A stretch of 64,000 nucleotides of DNA from a virus: positions 1-64,000 of the IMG/VR virus record IMGVR_UViG_3300031758_000010; one strand, 5' to 3'. Made by a program: the position numbers and the translations under genes. The stretch's first letter is position 1. Each line of letters begins with the position of its first letter. The notes under the pieces are model-generated. The model ran no database searches. It was given only the letters and a program-made list of their open reading frames with translations, and was not told the origin of the DNA. Below, piece after piece: positions 6,262 to 14,321 of this stretch.

Positions 6262-9200
6262 ATGGCTTCTAACAGTAAAGTATTCGTATCTCCCGGGGTT
6301 TATACCTCTGAGGTCGATTTGAGTTTTGTATCACAAAGTGTTGGTGTTACAACTCTAGGTATTGTTGGTGAAACTTTAAAGGGTCCGGCTTTTGAGCCAA
6401 TCTTTATTACCAACTTTGATGAATTCACCACCTATTTTGGTGGGACTACACCAGAAAAGTTTATAAACACACAAATCCCAAAATATGAGGCGGCTTATAT
6501 AGCTAAGGCTTATTTACAACAATCTAATCAATTGTTTGTTACAAGAATTTTAGGTCTATCAGGATATGATGCAGGACCATCTTGGTCTATAAGAGTTAAA
6601 GCCAACGTTGATACAACTACAGTTGGGTTTAATTGTTTGTCATTTGCGGGTCCTGATATTTCTACAGGATGTGCTGTTGAATGTACTCAGTTTGAAGAAT
6701 ATCCATTCCAAATAGACTTTTCAGGATGTAATACAGGTATAGATTCGATTGTTTATTTAGATGAAACTCAGATTCCTGATATAATTTTAAATAAATTAAA
6801 TTTACCTTATGAGCAATTTGATGGTGGAATTTCGTCATTGGATGAAAATATTAAAACACAAATAAACAACGCAATCGAGGATAATAGTTTACAATCAACT
6901 CAAATAAATTATTACGGTGTTGTTCCGACAACAATATACAATGATTTTATAAGTTTTGGTTACACTGGAATATCAAATGTATTTGAAGTTGATAATATTA
7001 GTTTTGATAATGCTGATTTTTCAGACCCTAACAATGACCCTTGGTATTATGCAATGTTTGATAACGTAGGTAATGCGGTATACACAGGTTCATCTTTCTA
7101 TTCTTATTTAAGTATAACCCCAACAACAACCTCAACTAATTGTGCGACTTTCTATAATTATAGTGTTTTAGGTGTAGAAGGTAGTATAAATTATGATACA
7201 AATACAATTGATGTCGTTTTACCATACGCTTCTTTCTCAGGAACTGATTTAACATCAATCGTAAGTGATTTTAGCGCTTGTTGTAGCGGAGTTACTGTAA
7301 ATACAATACTACAAGAAAGTGGTATAACTACAAATGACTTTAGTTTCGGTAGTTTAACATACGAATTAGTATCGAATGACTCAACAGTTACAACATATTG
7401 GACAGTTTCTGTAACTATACAAAATCCATGTAATCCTATAGTTTCAGGAAACACTGGTTCTGGTAATGTAGGTGAAGTACTGGAATGTTTTAGTGGAAGT
7501 GTTTTCGGTGTGATTTATGTTTATTCAGGAATGGCTTATACTAATTATGATGATTTAGTAATTGCAACACTCCGTTCAAGAGGTTTGGCCACTTATTCAT
7601 CAGATAATGGAGCGGTATATGAAGTACCTAGTTTAACAGGTGTTACTTTAAATTGTACAGGTTCTTACTCAGGAATAACTAAAAACCCATACCTAACATT
7701 TGGAGTTAATGTAACAAGTAAAGATGGGGACGTGTATTTCTTTGAAACATCATTTACTAATTCAGATACCGAATATATAACTAAAGTTTTTGGAACAACT
7801 AACTTCTCAAAACCTAGAACTGTGGTTCCACTTTTTGTAGAAGAGAAATTCCAATTACTTTTAAACTATGGTTATAGAAAAGGTTATATAAGAGGTTTGG
7901 ATTGTGAGTTAATTGCTTTACCCGACGCAAGACAAGGATTTGACCCAACTTCAATTGGGTGGTATTTAGAACAATATCAATCCCCAACATCTCCTTGGGT
8001 TGTTTCTGAATTAAGAGGTAATAAAGTTTATAACTTATTTAAGTTTACAACTATTGCTGACGGTAACGACGCAAATACCGAAGTTAAAATTTCTATAGCA
8101 AATATTTCATTTGGTAATGGAACATTTGATGTTTTAGTTAGAGATTTTTATGATTCAGACGCCAACCCTGTTGTAATTGAGAAATTCACTAACTGTACTA
8201 TGAATCCAAATGAAAACAGTTTCATAGCTAAAAAAATTGGTACTAAAGACGGTGAATATCAATTAAACTCAAAATATGTTATGATTGAGATAAATGAGGA
8301 CGCTCCAGTTGATGCGTTACCTTGTGGATTCTTAGGTTACAATATGAGAGAGTATGCCGGTGCTAGACCTCCGTTCCCAATTTATAAAACAAAATATGAT
8401 TTCCCTGGAGAAGTAGTTTATGACCCACCATTTGGTTTGGCCACAGGTGGTAATGATGCGATTACATCTCCTGGTGACAATGTTCGTAGAACTTATTTAG
8501 GTGTATCAGATACTATAGGTATCGATGTTGATTTTTACCAATATAAAGGTAAACAAACACCATTAAATATTTGTACTGATACTACAGGTGATGATTGGGC
8601 ATATAGAACAAGAGGTTTCCACATGGATATAAACGCAAGTGCTATAACTATTGGAAACGGATATACAACCTCAGGTGCACCAGCATTCTATGTTGGGTCT
8701 GCATCATTCACTAGTGACCCTGATAATGAAACAAATCCATACTACAGAATATACGCTCGTAAATTCTCATTGTTGTGCCAGGGTGGTTTTGATGGATGGG
8801 ATATATACAGAGAATACAGAACTAATTCTGACAGATTTGTGTTAGGAAAGAGTGGATATTTAAGAGGGGCTTGTCCCGATACAAGATATCCAAACGCAAC
8901 AGGATGGGGAGCATTCAAACAGATATCAGTTGGTGATAATACTATGGACTATGGTAACACAGACTATTACGCTTATTTGTTAGGACAAAGAACATTCTCA
9001 AATCCTGAAGCTGTTAATATAAATGTGTTTGTTACACCTGGTATTGACTATGTTAATAATTCTAATTTGGTTGAGGCGGCTGTAGAAATGGTAGAATTTG
9101 ATAGAGCAGATTCGTTGTACATTACAACTACTCCTGACTATAACATGTTCTCACCAACTGCAGGTGAACCAACTGAATTAATTTACCCACAGGAAGCGGT

Positions 9201-9849
9201 AGACAATTTGGAAACCGCTGGTTTGGATTCTAACTACACATGTACTTATTATCCTTGGGTATTAACTAGAGACACAGTTAATAACACTCAAATTTACATT
9301 CCTGCAACCGCCGAGGTTACTAAAAACTTAGCGTTGACTGATAACATTGCGTTCCCATGGTTCGCAGCTGCTGGTTACACTCGTGGTATAGTAAATGCGA
9401 TTAAGGCTCGTAAGAAGCTAACTCAAGAAGACAGAGATACTCTTTATCAAGGTAGAATTAACCCAATTGCAACCTTTTCTGATGTAGGAACTGTAATTTG
9501 GGGTAATAAAACTCTACAGATTAGACAGTCGGCTCTTGACAGAATTAATGTTAGACGATTACTATTACAAGCTCGTAAGTTGATTTCGGCAGTTTCTGTT
9601 AGATTGTTGTTTGAACAAAATGACCAAAAAGTCAGACAAGATTTCTTGGATGCGGTTAACCCAATCTTAGATGCTATCAGAAGAGACAGAGGATTATACG
9701 ATTTCCGTGTAACAGTTTCTTCAGATACTGCTGACTTAGATAGAAACCAAATGACAGGTAAGATTTATATTAAACCAACTAGGTCACTTGAATTTATCGA
9801 TATTACATTCTATATAACCCCAACAGGTGCGTCGTTTGAAAATATCTAA
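6262..9849 (+). CDS. Tail sheath protein (T4 gp18-like), 1195 aa
   Basis: The N-terminus (VFVSPGVYTSEVDLS, then a GLVGETLKGP-like segment) and the C-terminal third (residues about 880-1195, with VNPILDAIRRDRGLYDFRV and IYIKPTRSLEFIDITF) are the hallmarks of contractile tail sheaths. Sheath subunits form the cylinder around the tube and contract to drive it through the cell envelope. T4 gp18 is 659 aa; here about 380-400 residues, Thr/Ser/Asn/Cys-rich and beta-prone, are inserted after residue 120. Such insertions sit on the outside of the sheath in other phages. A late-type element lies 35 nt upstream, and a strong hairpin follows the stop. Confidence 0.95.
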   Translation: MASNSKVFVSPGVYTSEVDLSFVSQSVGVTTLGIVGETLKGPAFEPIFITNFDEFTTYFGGTTPEKFINTQIPKYEAAYIAKAYLQQSNQLFVTRILGLSGYDAGPSWSIRVKANVDTTTVGFNCLSFAGPDISTGCAVECTQFEEYPFQIDFSGCNTGIDSIVYLDETQIPDIILNKLNLPYEQFDGGISSLDENIKTQINNAIEDNSLQSTQINYYGVVPTTIYNDFISFGYTGISNVFEVDNISFDNADFSDPNNDPWYYAMFDNVGNAVYTGSSFYSYLSITPTTTSTNCATFYNYSVLGVEGSINYDTNTIDVVLPYASFSGTDLTSIVSDFSACCSGVTVNTILQESGITTNDFSFGSLTYELVSNDSTVTTYWTVSVTIQNPCNPIVSGNTGSGNVGEVLECFSGSVFGVIYVYSGMAYTNYDDLVIATLRSRGLATYSSDNGAVYEVPSLTGVTLNCTGSYSGITKNPYLTFGVNVTSKDGDVYFFETSFTNSDTEYITKVFGTTNFSKPRTVVPLFVEEKFQLLLNYGYRKGYIRGLDCELIALPDARQGFDPTSIGWYLEQYQSPTSPWVVSELRGNKVYNLFKFTTIADGNDANTEVKISIANISFGNGTFDVLVRDFYDSDANPVVIEKFTNCTMNPNENSFIAKKIGTKDGEYQLNSKYVMIEINEDAPVDALPCGFLGYNMREYAGARPPFPIYKTKYDFPGEVVYDPPFGLATGGNDAITSPGDNVRRTYLGVSDTIGIDVDFYQYKGKQTPLNICTDTTGDDWAYRTRGFHMDINASAITIGNGYTTSGAPAFYVGSASFTSDPDNETNPYYRIYARKFSLLCQGGFDGWDIYREYRTNSDRFVLGKSGYLRGACPDTRYPNATGWGAFKQISVGDNTMDYGNTDYYAYLLGQRTFSNPEAVNINVFVTPGIDYVNNSNLVEAAVEMVEFDRADSLYITTTPDYNMFSPTAGEPTELIYPQEAVDNLETAGLDSNYTCTYYPWVLTRDTVNNTQIYIPATAEVTKNLALTDNIAFPWFAAAGYTRGIVNAIKARKKLTQEDRDTLYQGRINPIATFSDVGTVIWGNKTLQIRQSALDRINVRRLLLQARKLISAVSVRLLFEQNDQKVRQDFLDAVNPILDAIRRDRGLYDFRVTVSSDTADLDRNQMTGKIYIKPTRSLEFIDITFYITPTGASFENI

Positions 9850-9860
9850 TCAATAATATA

Positions 9861-9891
9861 AGACAGGTCGGCAAAAGTCGGCCTGTCTTTA
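9861..9891 (+). terminator. Intrinsic terminator after tail sheath gene
   Basis: An 11-12 bp stem AGACAGGTCGGC / GTCGGCCTGTCT with an AAAA loop and two G-U pairs, then a T-rich tract. Confidence 0.75.
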
Positions 9892-9898
9892 TATTTAT
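9892..9898 (+). promoter_or_regulatory. Late-promoter-like element for HAD gene
   Basis: ATATTTATTT directly behind the sheath terminator and 8 nt before the ATG at 9907. Confidence 0.5.
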
Positions 9899-9906
9899 TT
9901 AATAGT

Positions 9907-10725
9907 ATGAGAGTAAAATCAATTAACGAAGGAATCACAGAAACCGGAACTCCCGACATGAAGTATTACGCATTTGATTGGGATGATAATATTTTAATAA
10001 TGCCAACTAAAATAATTCTTAAAGATGAAAAGGATGATGAAGTTGGTATGTCTACCGAAGATTTTGCCGAATATCGAATGAAAATAGGTAAAGAACCATT
10101 TGAATATGATGGTCACAATATTGTGGGGTTTGCTGAAAATCCATTTAGATACTTCAGTGTGGAGGGTGATAAACAGTTTATAATTGATTCTCTATTAGGG
10201 AAACCAGGACCCGCTTGGTCTGATTTTGTGGAGGCAATTAATAACGGTTCAATTTTTTCAATTGTGACTGCTAGAGGACACACTCCTGAAGTTATGAAAG
10301 AGTCAGTCTACAACATGATAATTTCAAACCATATGGGAATTGATTCTAATGAACTTTTAAAAAACTTAGAAAAATTTAGAGACATAGAAGGTATTGGTAA
10401 ATCATCAAAAAAAGAAATGATAAGAGAATACTTAGATATGTGTCGATTTTACCCTGTGACTTATGGTAAAGGTAGTGCGGTTAGTCCCGAAGAAGGAAAA
10501 ATTAAAGCTTTAAATGAATTTGTGGGATATGTTAAAAGAATCTCTAAACACATAGAGAAAAAGGCATATTTAAAGAATAGAATATCAAATAATTTTGTAC
10601 CTACAATTGGATTTTCTGATGATGACCTAATGAATTTGGAAAAAGTTAAAAGTCATTTTGAAAATGAACCAGATAATATAATTAAAACAATTTCAACTGC
10701 AGGAGGAGTAAAAAAACCTTATTAA
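9907..10725 (+). CDS. HAD-superfamily phosphatase-like protein, 272 aa
   Basis: HAD fold with motif I as FDWDDN (nucleophile Asp24, general acid Asp26), motif II as Thr121 in SIVTARG, and motif IV as an Asp cluster at 238-240 (GFSDDD). The cap region between motifs I and II is about 90 residues. HAD enzymes remove phosphate from small molecules or, as in the 3'-phosphatase half of T4 Pnk, from nucleic acid ends; the substrate here is unknown. It lies between sheath and tube genes, has its own late-type element, and is preceded by a terminator. The C-terminus is longer than the catalytic fold needs. Confidence 0.8.
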   Translation: MRVKSINEGITETGTPDMKYYAFDWDDNILIMPTKIILKDEKDDEVGMSTEDFAEYRMKIGKEPFEYDGHNIVGFAENPFRYFSVEGDKQFIIDSLLGKPGPAWSDFVEAINNGSIFSIVTARGHTPEVMKESVYNMIISNHMGIDSNELLKNLEKFRDIEGIGKSSKKEMIREYLDMCRFYPVTYGKGSAVSPEEGKIKALNEFVGYVKRISKHIEKKAYLKNRISNNFVPTIGFSDDDLMNLEKVKSHFENEPDNIIKTISTAGGVKKPY

Positions 10726-10799
10726 TTATTTACTAGTGATTTATAACTAGAAGTTATTTGAAAAAACCCAAAAGTAAATAGAAAAAAATTATTATTAGA

Positions 10800-10806
10800 T
10801 ATTTAT
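10800..10806 (+). promoter_or_regulatory. Late-promoter-like element for tail tube gene
   Basis: GATATTTATAAATA, a near-perfect palindrome that also contains the T4 late box TATAAATA; 36 nt before the ATG at 10843. Confidence 0.62.
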
Positions 10807-10842
10807 AAATAAAAAGAATAAAAAATTTAAAACAAAAATACA

Positions 10843-11331
10843 ATGGCTGATTTATTAATGAAAATGCCCATACCTTATGAACCCAAAAGGAATAACCGAT
10901 TTATTTTACGTTTTCCTTCTACATTAGGTATAAACGAGTGGTTCGTTGAATCTGCCGCTCGACCTCATATTACGATTGTTAGTACTGAGATTCCATTCTT
11001 AAATACCTCAACTTATGTTGCTGGTCGTTTTACGTGGGGAGAAATAAGTGTGGTATTTAGAGACCCAATTGGACCTTCGGCTTCACAGGCACTTATGGAA
11101 TGGGTTCGTTTATGTGCGGAATCTGTTACAGGTCGTATGGGTTATGCTGCGGGTTATAAAAAGAATGTTGACCTTGAAATGTTGGACCCTACAGGTGTTG
11201 TAGTAGAAAAATGGATTTTAGAAGGAACATTCTTAAACGATGTTAACTTTAATTCTTTAAGTTATTCTGATGATAAGTTAGCAACAGTTACGGCTAAAAT
11301 GAGAATGGACCGTTGTATCTTGGTTTACTAA
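10843..11331 (+). CDS. Tail tube protein (T4 gp19-like), 162 aa
   Basis: Length and sequence match the gp19 tube family: FILRFPSTLGINEWFVESA near the start, then TYVAGRFTWGEISVVFRDPIG and a C-terminal AKMRMDRC. Stacked hexamers of this protein form the inner tube through which DNA leaves. T4 gp19 is 163 aa. It follows the sheath, with the HAD gene between them, and precedes the chaperone-like and tape-measure genes, as expected. A palindromic TATTTATAAATA element lies 36 nt upstream, and a hairpin plus T-run follows. Confidence 0.92.
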   Translation: MADLLMKMPIPYEPKRNNRFILRFPSTLGINEWFVESAARPHITIVSTEIPFLNTSTYVAGRFTWGEISVVFRDPIGPSASQALMEWVRLCAESVTGRMGYAAGYKKNVDLEMLDPTGVVVEKWILEGTFLNDVNFNSLSYSDDKLATVTAKMRMDRCILVY

Positions 11332-11355
11332 TTTAATACTTTACAATATTATATA

Positions 11356-11387
11356 AATCCCATATTATTAATATGGGATTTTTTTTT
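11356..11387 (+). terminator. Intrinsic terminator after tail tube gene
   Basis: Stem AATCCCATAT / ATATGGGATT, five-base loop, then seven further T. The mini zinc-finger gene begins 3 bases later. Confidence 0.8.
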
Positions 11388-11390
11388 ATT

Positions 11391-11522
11391 ATGGAAAACA
11401 ATACAGGATTTACATGTAATACTTGTGGTAAAGTCTTCGAAACCGAGGAAGAGTTTTTGAATAGACATAATAATAAGAAAAAACCCGAAGAAAATCAACA
11501 AAAAGACAATTTAAAGGAATAG
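11391..11522 (+). CDS. Mini zinc-finger-like protein, 43 aa
   Basis: A short ORF lodged between the tube terminator and the next gene, ending 4 bases before it. It has Cys9 and Cys12 (CNTCG), a Phe at 16, a Leu at 23 and His26, the spacing of a C2H2 finger, but no second His follows at the usual distance; Asn or His from another chain might complete a site. The rest is Lys/Glu/Asn-rich. The A-rich leader after the terminator, and AAGGA near its end in front of the next gene, fit translation. Function unknown. Confidence 0.6.
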   Translation: MENNTGFTCNTCGKVFETEEEFLNRHNNKKKPEENQQKDNLKE

Positions 11523-11526
11523 TATT

Positions 11527-12282
11527 ATGGATGAATCATTAATAAAGGCTGCGACTGAAAATTTTAATTTACCACATGACGTGGTGGTTCTACCAACTGG
11601 TGGAGTGTTTTACAAATCAAAAAAGAAAAGTATTAAAGTTGGTTATTTAACGGCTAACGATGAGAACTATCTAATGTCAGGATTGGGTACTAGGGACAAT
11701 ATAGTTATGACATTGTTAAGGAACAAAATTTACGAGCACGACTTAAGACCTGAGGAACTCTTAGAAGAAGATATTCAGGCAATACTTTTATTCTTGAGAA
11801 ATACCTCGTTTGGTCCTGAGTATATAGTCAAATTAGAAGACCCAAAAAGTAAAAAAGAGTTTGAGGAAACACTAATATTGGACGAAATTAACATCAAAAA
11901 GGGGAAAATTTTACCAAGTGAAGATGGTACTTTTACCACGAAATTACCGGTTAGCGGCAGTTCTGTAAAACTAAGACCCTTATCTTTTGGTGAATTGTTT
12001 GAAATAGATAAATTATTAGAAAATTACCCCAAAGGAAGGGTTGCACCTAGAGTGACTATGAGATTACAAAGACAAATTATGGAAGTTGACGGTAACTCAG
12101 ATACAAGTCAAATTTCTCTTTTTATAGATAAATTACCAATAGGTGACTCCAAATACATTAAAAACTTTATAAAAGAAAATATTCCGTCGTTAGATTTAAA
12201 TAAAACAGTAATTACCCCATCAGGAGATAAGATAGATGTTGACATCGTCTTTGGGGTAGAATTTTTTCGGCCTTTCTTCTAA
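11527..12282 (+). CDS. Baseplate hub / tail assembly chaperone-like protein (T4 gp26-like), 251 aa
   Basis: Resembles the T4 base plate protein family that includes gp26: an N-terminal strand with LPTGGVFY, a segment KVGYLTANDENYLMS, a helical Glu-rich middle (LRPEELLEEDIQAILLFLRN) and a later RPLSFGELFEIDKLL. Tube - this gene - tape measure is also the classic position of tail assembly chaperones made in two forms by frameshifting. It ends at 12282 just after a TTTTTT run at 12262-12267, beyond which the +1 frame continues for about 52 residues. Whether the protein is a hub part or a chaperone is not settled by sequence. Confidence 0.55.
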   Translation: MDESLIKAATENFNLPHDVVVLPTGGVFYKSKKKSIKVGYLTANDENYLMSGLGTRDNIVMTLLRNKIYEHDLRPEELLEEDIQAILLFLRNTSFGPEYIVKLEDPKSKKEFEETLILDEINIKKGKILPSEDGTFTTKLPVSGSSVKLRPLSFGELFEIDKLLENYPKGRVAPRVTMRLQRQIMEVDGNSDTSQISLFIDKLPIGDSKYIKNFIKENIPSLDLNKTVITPSGDKIDVDIVFGVEFFRPFF

Positions 12283-12424
12283 ACATAAAATTTCTTTAGC
12301 GAACGAATACATTATATTATCTAAGAATCTTAGTACATCTTACTTTGATTTTACATCAATGCCGACTTATTTCAGAAAATATCTGATAGATAAGGTTATT
12401 GAGATGAATACTCCTAAAACCTAA
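12260..12424 (+). CDS. Overlapping +1-frame extension of the gp26-like gene
   Basis: Open in the frame +1 to the preceding gene, from just after a TAG at 12257-12259 to TAA at 12422-12424. It has no early ATG, GTG or TTG; the first ATG is at MPTYFRK, about 34 residues in. The peptide is a convincing protein segment (KISLANEYIILSKN, then MPTYFRKYLIDKVIE), with the Met-Pro-Tyr-Arg helix typical of tail chaperone ends. A shift at ATTTTTTCGG would give a fused product of about 298 aa. An indel in the T-run is the alternative explanation. Confidence 0.6.
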   Translation, partial: NFFGLSSKHKISLANEYIILSKNLSTSYFDFTSMPTYFRKYLIDKVIEMNTPKT

Positions 12425-12431
12425 AACAAAG

Positions 12432-12438
12432 TATTTAT
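12432..12438 (+). promoter_or_regulatory. Late-promoter-like element for tape measure gene
   Basis: GTATTTATTTTAAAAGG, 15 nt before the ATG at 12454. Confidence 0.5.
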
Positions 12439-12453
12439 TTTAAAAGGATAATA

Positions 12454-14283
12454 ATGATGTATCAACCAACACCAGGAGGCTCAAATCAGGAGGCAGCGAG
12501 TGATTTTTATGATTACGTAAGTAAATTGGGTAGTAAAAGTATGGAAGCCTTTTTTGGCAACTTTTACCCAGGATTAAGAAATCTTGTTAACACAGTTCAA
12601 GAAATTGACGCTGACGCCACTAAAGTGGCTAAAACTTTTGGACAAGGTAGAGAAAATATTGCGGGTATTAAAATTGCGTTGGTCGACGCTGCGACTTCAG
12701 TTGAGGCTTTGGGAGGTAAATTTGTTGATGTTGCAAAAATACAAACTGACTTAACTAATAGTTTAGGTAGGTCGGTTATGCTAACATCAGAATCATACGA
12801 CGACATTTTTGCAACAACACAAGTAACTGGACAAGAAGCTGGAAAACTGTTTACTAGTTTTAAAAATATTGGGACATCCGCTTATGGTGTTGCCTCCGGA
12901 ATGCAAAAAATTGTTGACACCGCTAGACAACAAGGTCTTAGTGTTGAGAAGGTTAGTGAGCAGGCGATGAGTAATATGGAATCAATGAACAAGTACAATT
13001 TTCAAGGGGGTGTTGACGGATTGGCTAAAATGGCAGCCCAAGCAACTAGTTTAAGAATTGATATGGCAACTACTCTTAATTTTTCAAATGATTTATATAA
13101 GCCCGAAAAGGCGATTGAAATGTCAGCGGCACTCCAAAGACTTGGGGTTACTCAGTCTGAATTGTTGGACCCACTAAGATTAATGGATTTATCTATTAAT
13201 GACCCAACAGAACTTCAAAATCAGTTAGTACAAATGACTCAACAATTTGTAACTATGAATGAAGCCGGACAATTTGAGATTGCTCCTGAGGGAAAACTTA
13301 GAATGAGAGAATTAGAACAAGCCACTGGAATTGCGTATGGAGAGTTAACAAAAATGGCTTTAGGTTCCGCAGAATTAGAAAATAAGTTGTCTAAAATAAG
13401 ATTTCCTGAGTTTATGACCGAAGAGCAACAAAAAATGGTTGCAAATTTGTCCGAAATGAAGGATGGTCAATATGTAATATCAATTGATGGTACAGAACAA
13501 AACTTACAAGAGTTACTTGCTAGAACAGATAGTCAGGAAGAAATTAACAAAATATTAGAGGCTGCCAAACCTAAAACAATGGAAGATTTGGCTAAGGAAC
13601 AGTTGAACCTCCAACAAAGTATGGAAGCGAGCTTAGCAAAAATGGCCGGGAGAACCTCAAGAGCGTTGGCGACATCTAAAATAGGTGAGGAAGTTACTGA
13701 GGCGATAAAAGAAGGTTATACAAATATGACAGATGTTGTAACCGATAGAGATGTTATGTCGGCAAAAAGTATTCGTGAGTTGTTTAACATTGCGGACCCT
13801 AAAGAGATGACGAATTTAATGAAAGATGTTTTGTCAGGTAAAGATGTTGATGTTGGAGGAAAATTCATGGAAATGGGTGAAGATGCCGGAGGTTTATTAG
13901 GTGAACAAATGAAAAGTTTGGCTCAAAATTTGGCCGAACAAGGAAAAAAATTAGAAGAGTCTGATAATATATTTGCCGGTGTTGTAAATACGTTAGTTGA
14001 TGAACTTTCTGGATACATAAAAGAAGTTAGTGGAGTTGACATAAAAGCAAAAATTGCGGAATATCAAGGTAATGAAACACAGTCAACAAAAACTACCCCA
14101 CAAACCAATACACAAACTATTAACAATAATTCAACTGTGGATGTAAATATAAAATTAGATGTTCCACCTGGAATGTCAGTTCAAGAAGTTTCAGACGCAT
14201 TAAGAACCGAACAAATTAAACAAGAAATAGTTAAAATTGTTGAGGAAAAATATCCCGACCTTAAGTTAAAACCAGCACATTAA
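12454..14283 (+). CDS. Tape measure / baseplate hub protein (T4 gp29-like), 609 aa
   Basis: Largely helical with many Ala, Met, Gln and Glu residues, long stretches without Cys or Pro, and a Thr/Asn/Gln-rich linker near residues 545-570 before a small C-terminal domain (VDVNIKLDVPPGMSVQEVSDAL). Length is close to T4 gp29 (590 aa), the tape measure that sets tail length, so a tail of about T4 length is inferred. It sits just after the chaperone-like gene. A TATTTAT element lies 15 nt upstream, and AAAGGA before the ATG ATG is one of the few Shine-Dalgarno-like sites in the window. Confidence 0.75.
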   Translation: MMYQPTPGGSNQEAASDFYDYVSKLGSKSMEAFFGNFYPGLRNLVNTVQEIDADATKVAKTFGQGRENIAGIKIALVDAATSVEALGGKFVDVAKIQTDLTNSLGRSVMLTSESYDDIFATTQVTGQEAGKLFTSFKNIGTSAYGVASGMQKIVDTARQQGLSVEKVSEQAMSNMESMNKYNFQGGVDGLAKMAAQATSLRIDMATTLNFSNDLYKPEKAIEMSAALQRLGVTQSELLDPLRLMDLSINDPTELQNQLVQMTQQFVTMNEAGQFEIAPEGKLRMRELEQATGIAYGELTKMALGSAELENKLSKIRFPEFMTEEQQKMVANLSEMKDGQYVISIDGTEQNLQELLARTDSQEEINKILEAAKPKTMEDLAKEQLNLQQSMEASLAKMAGRTSRALATSKIGEEVTEAIKEGYTNMTDVVTDRDVMSAKSIRELFNIADPKEMTNLMKDVLSGKDVDVGGKFMEMGEDAGGLLGEQMKSLAQNLAEQGKKLEESDNIFAGVVNTLVDELSGYIKEVSGVDIKAKIAEYQGNETQSTKTTPQTNTQTINNNSTVDVNIKLDVPPGMSVQEVSDALRTEQIKQEIVKIVEEKYPDLKLKPAH

Positions 14284-14299
14284 AAAAAACCTTTTATTG

Positions 14300-14306
14300 T
14301 ATTTAT
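14300..14306 (+). promoter_or_regulatory. Late-promoter-like element for 1684-aa baseplate gene
   Basis: TGTATTTATATATAAAA, 15 nt before the ATG at 14322. Confidence 0.52.
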
Positions 14307-14321
14307 ATATAAAATGTTATA

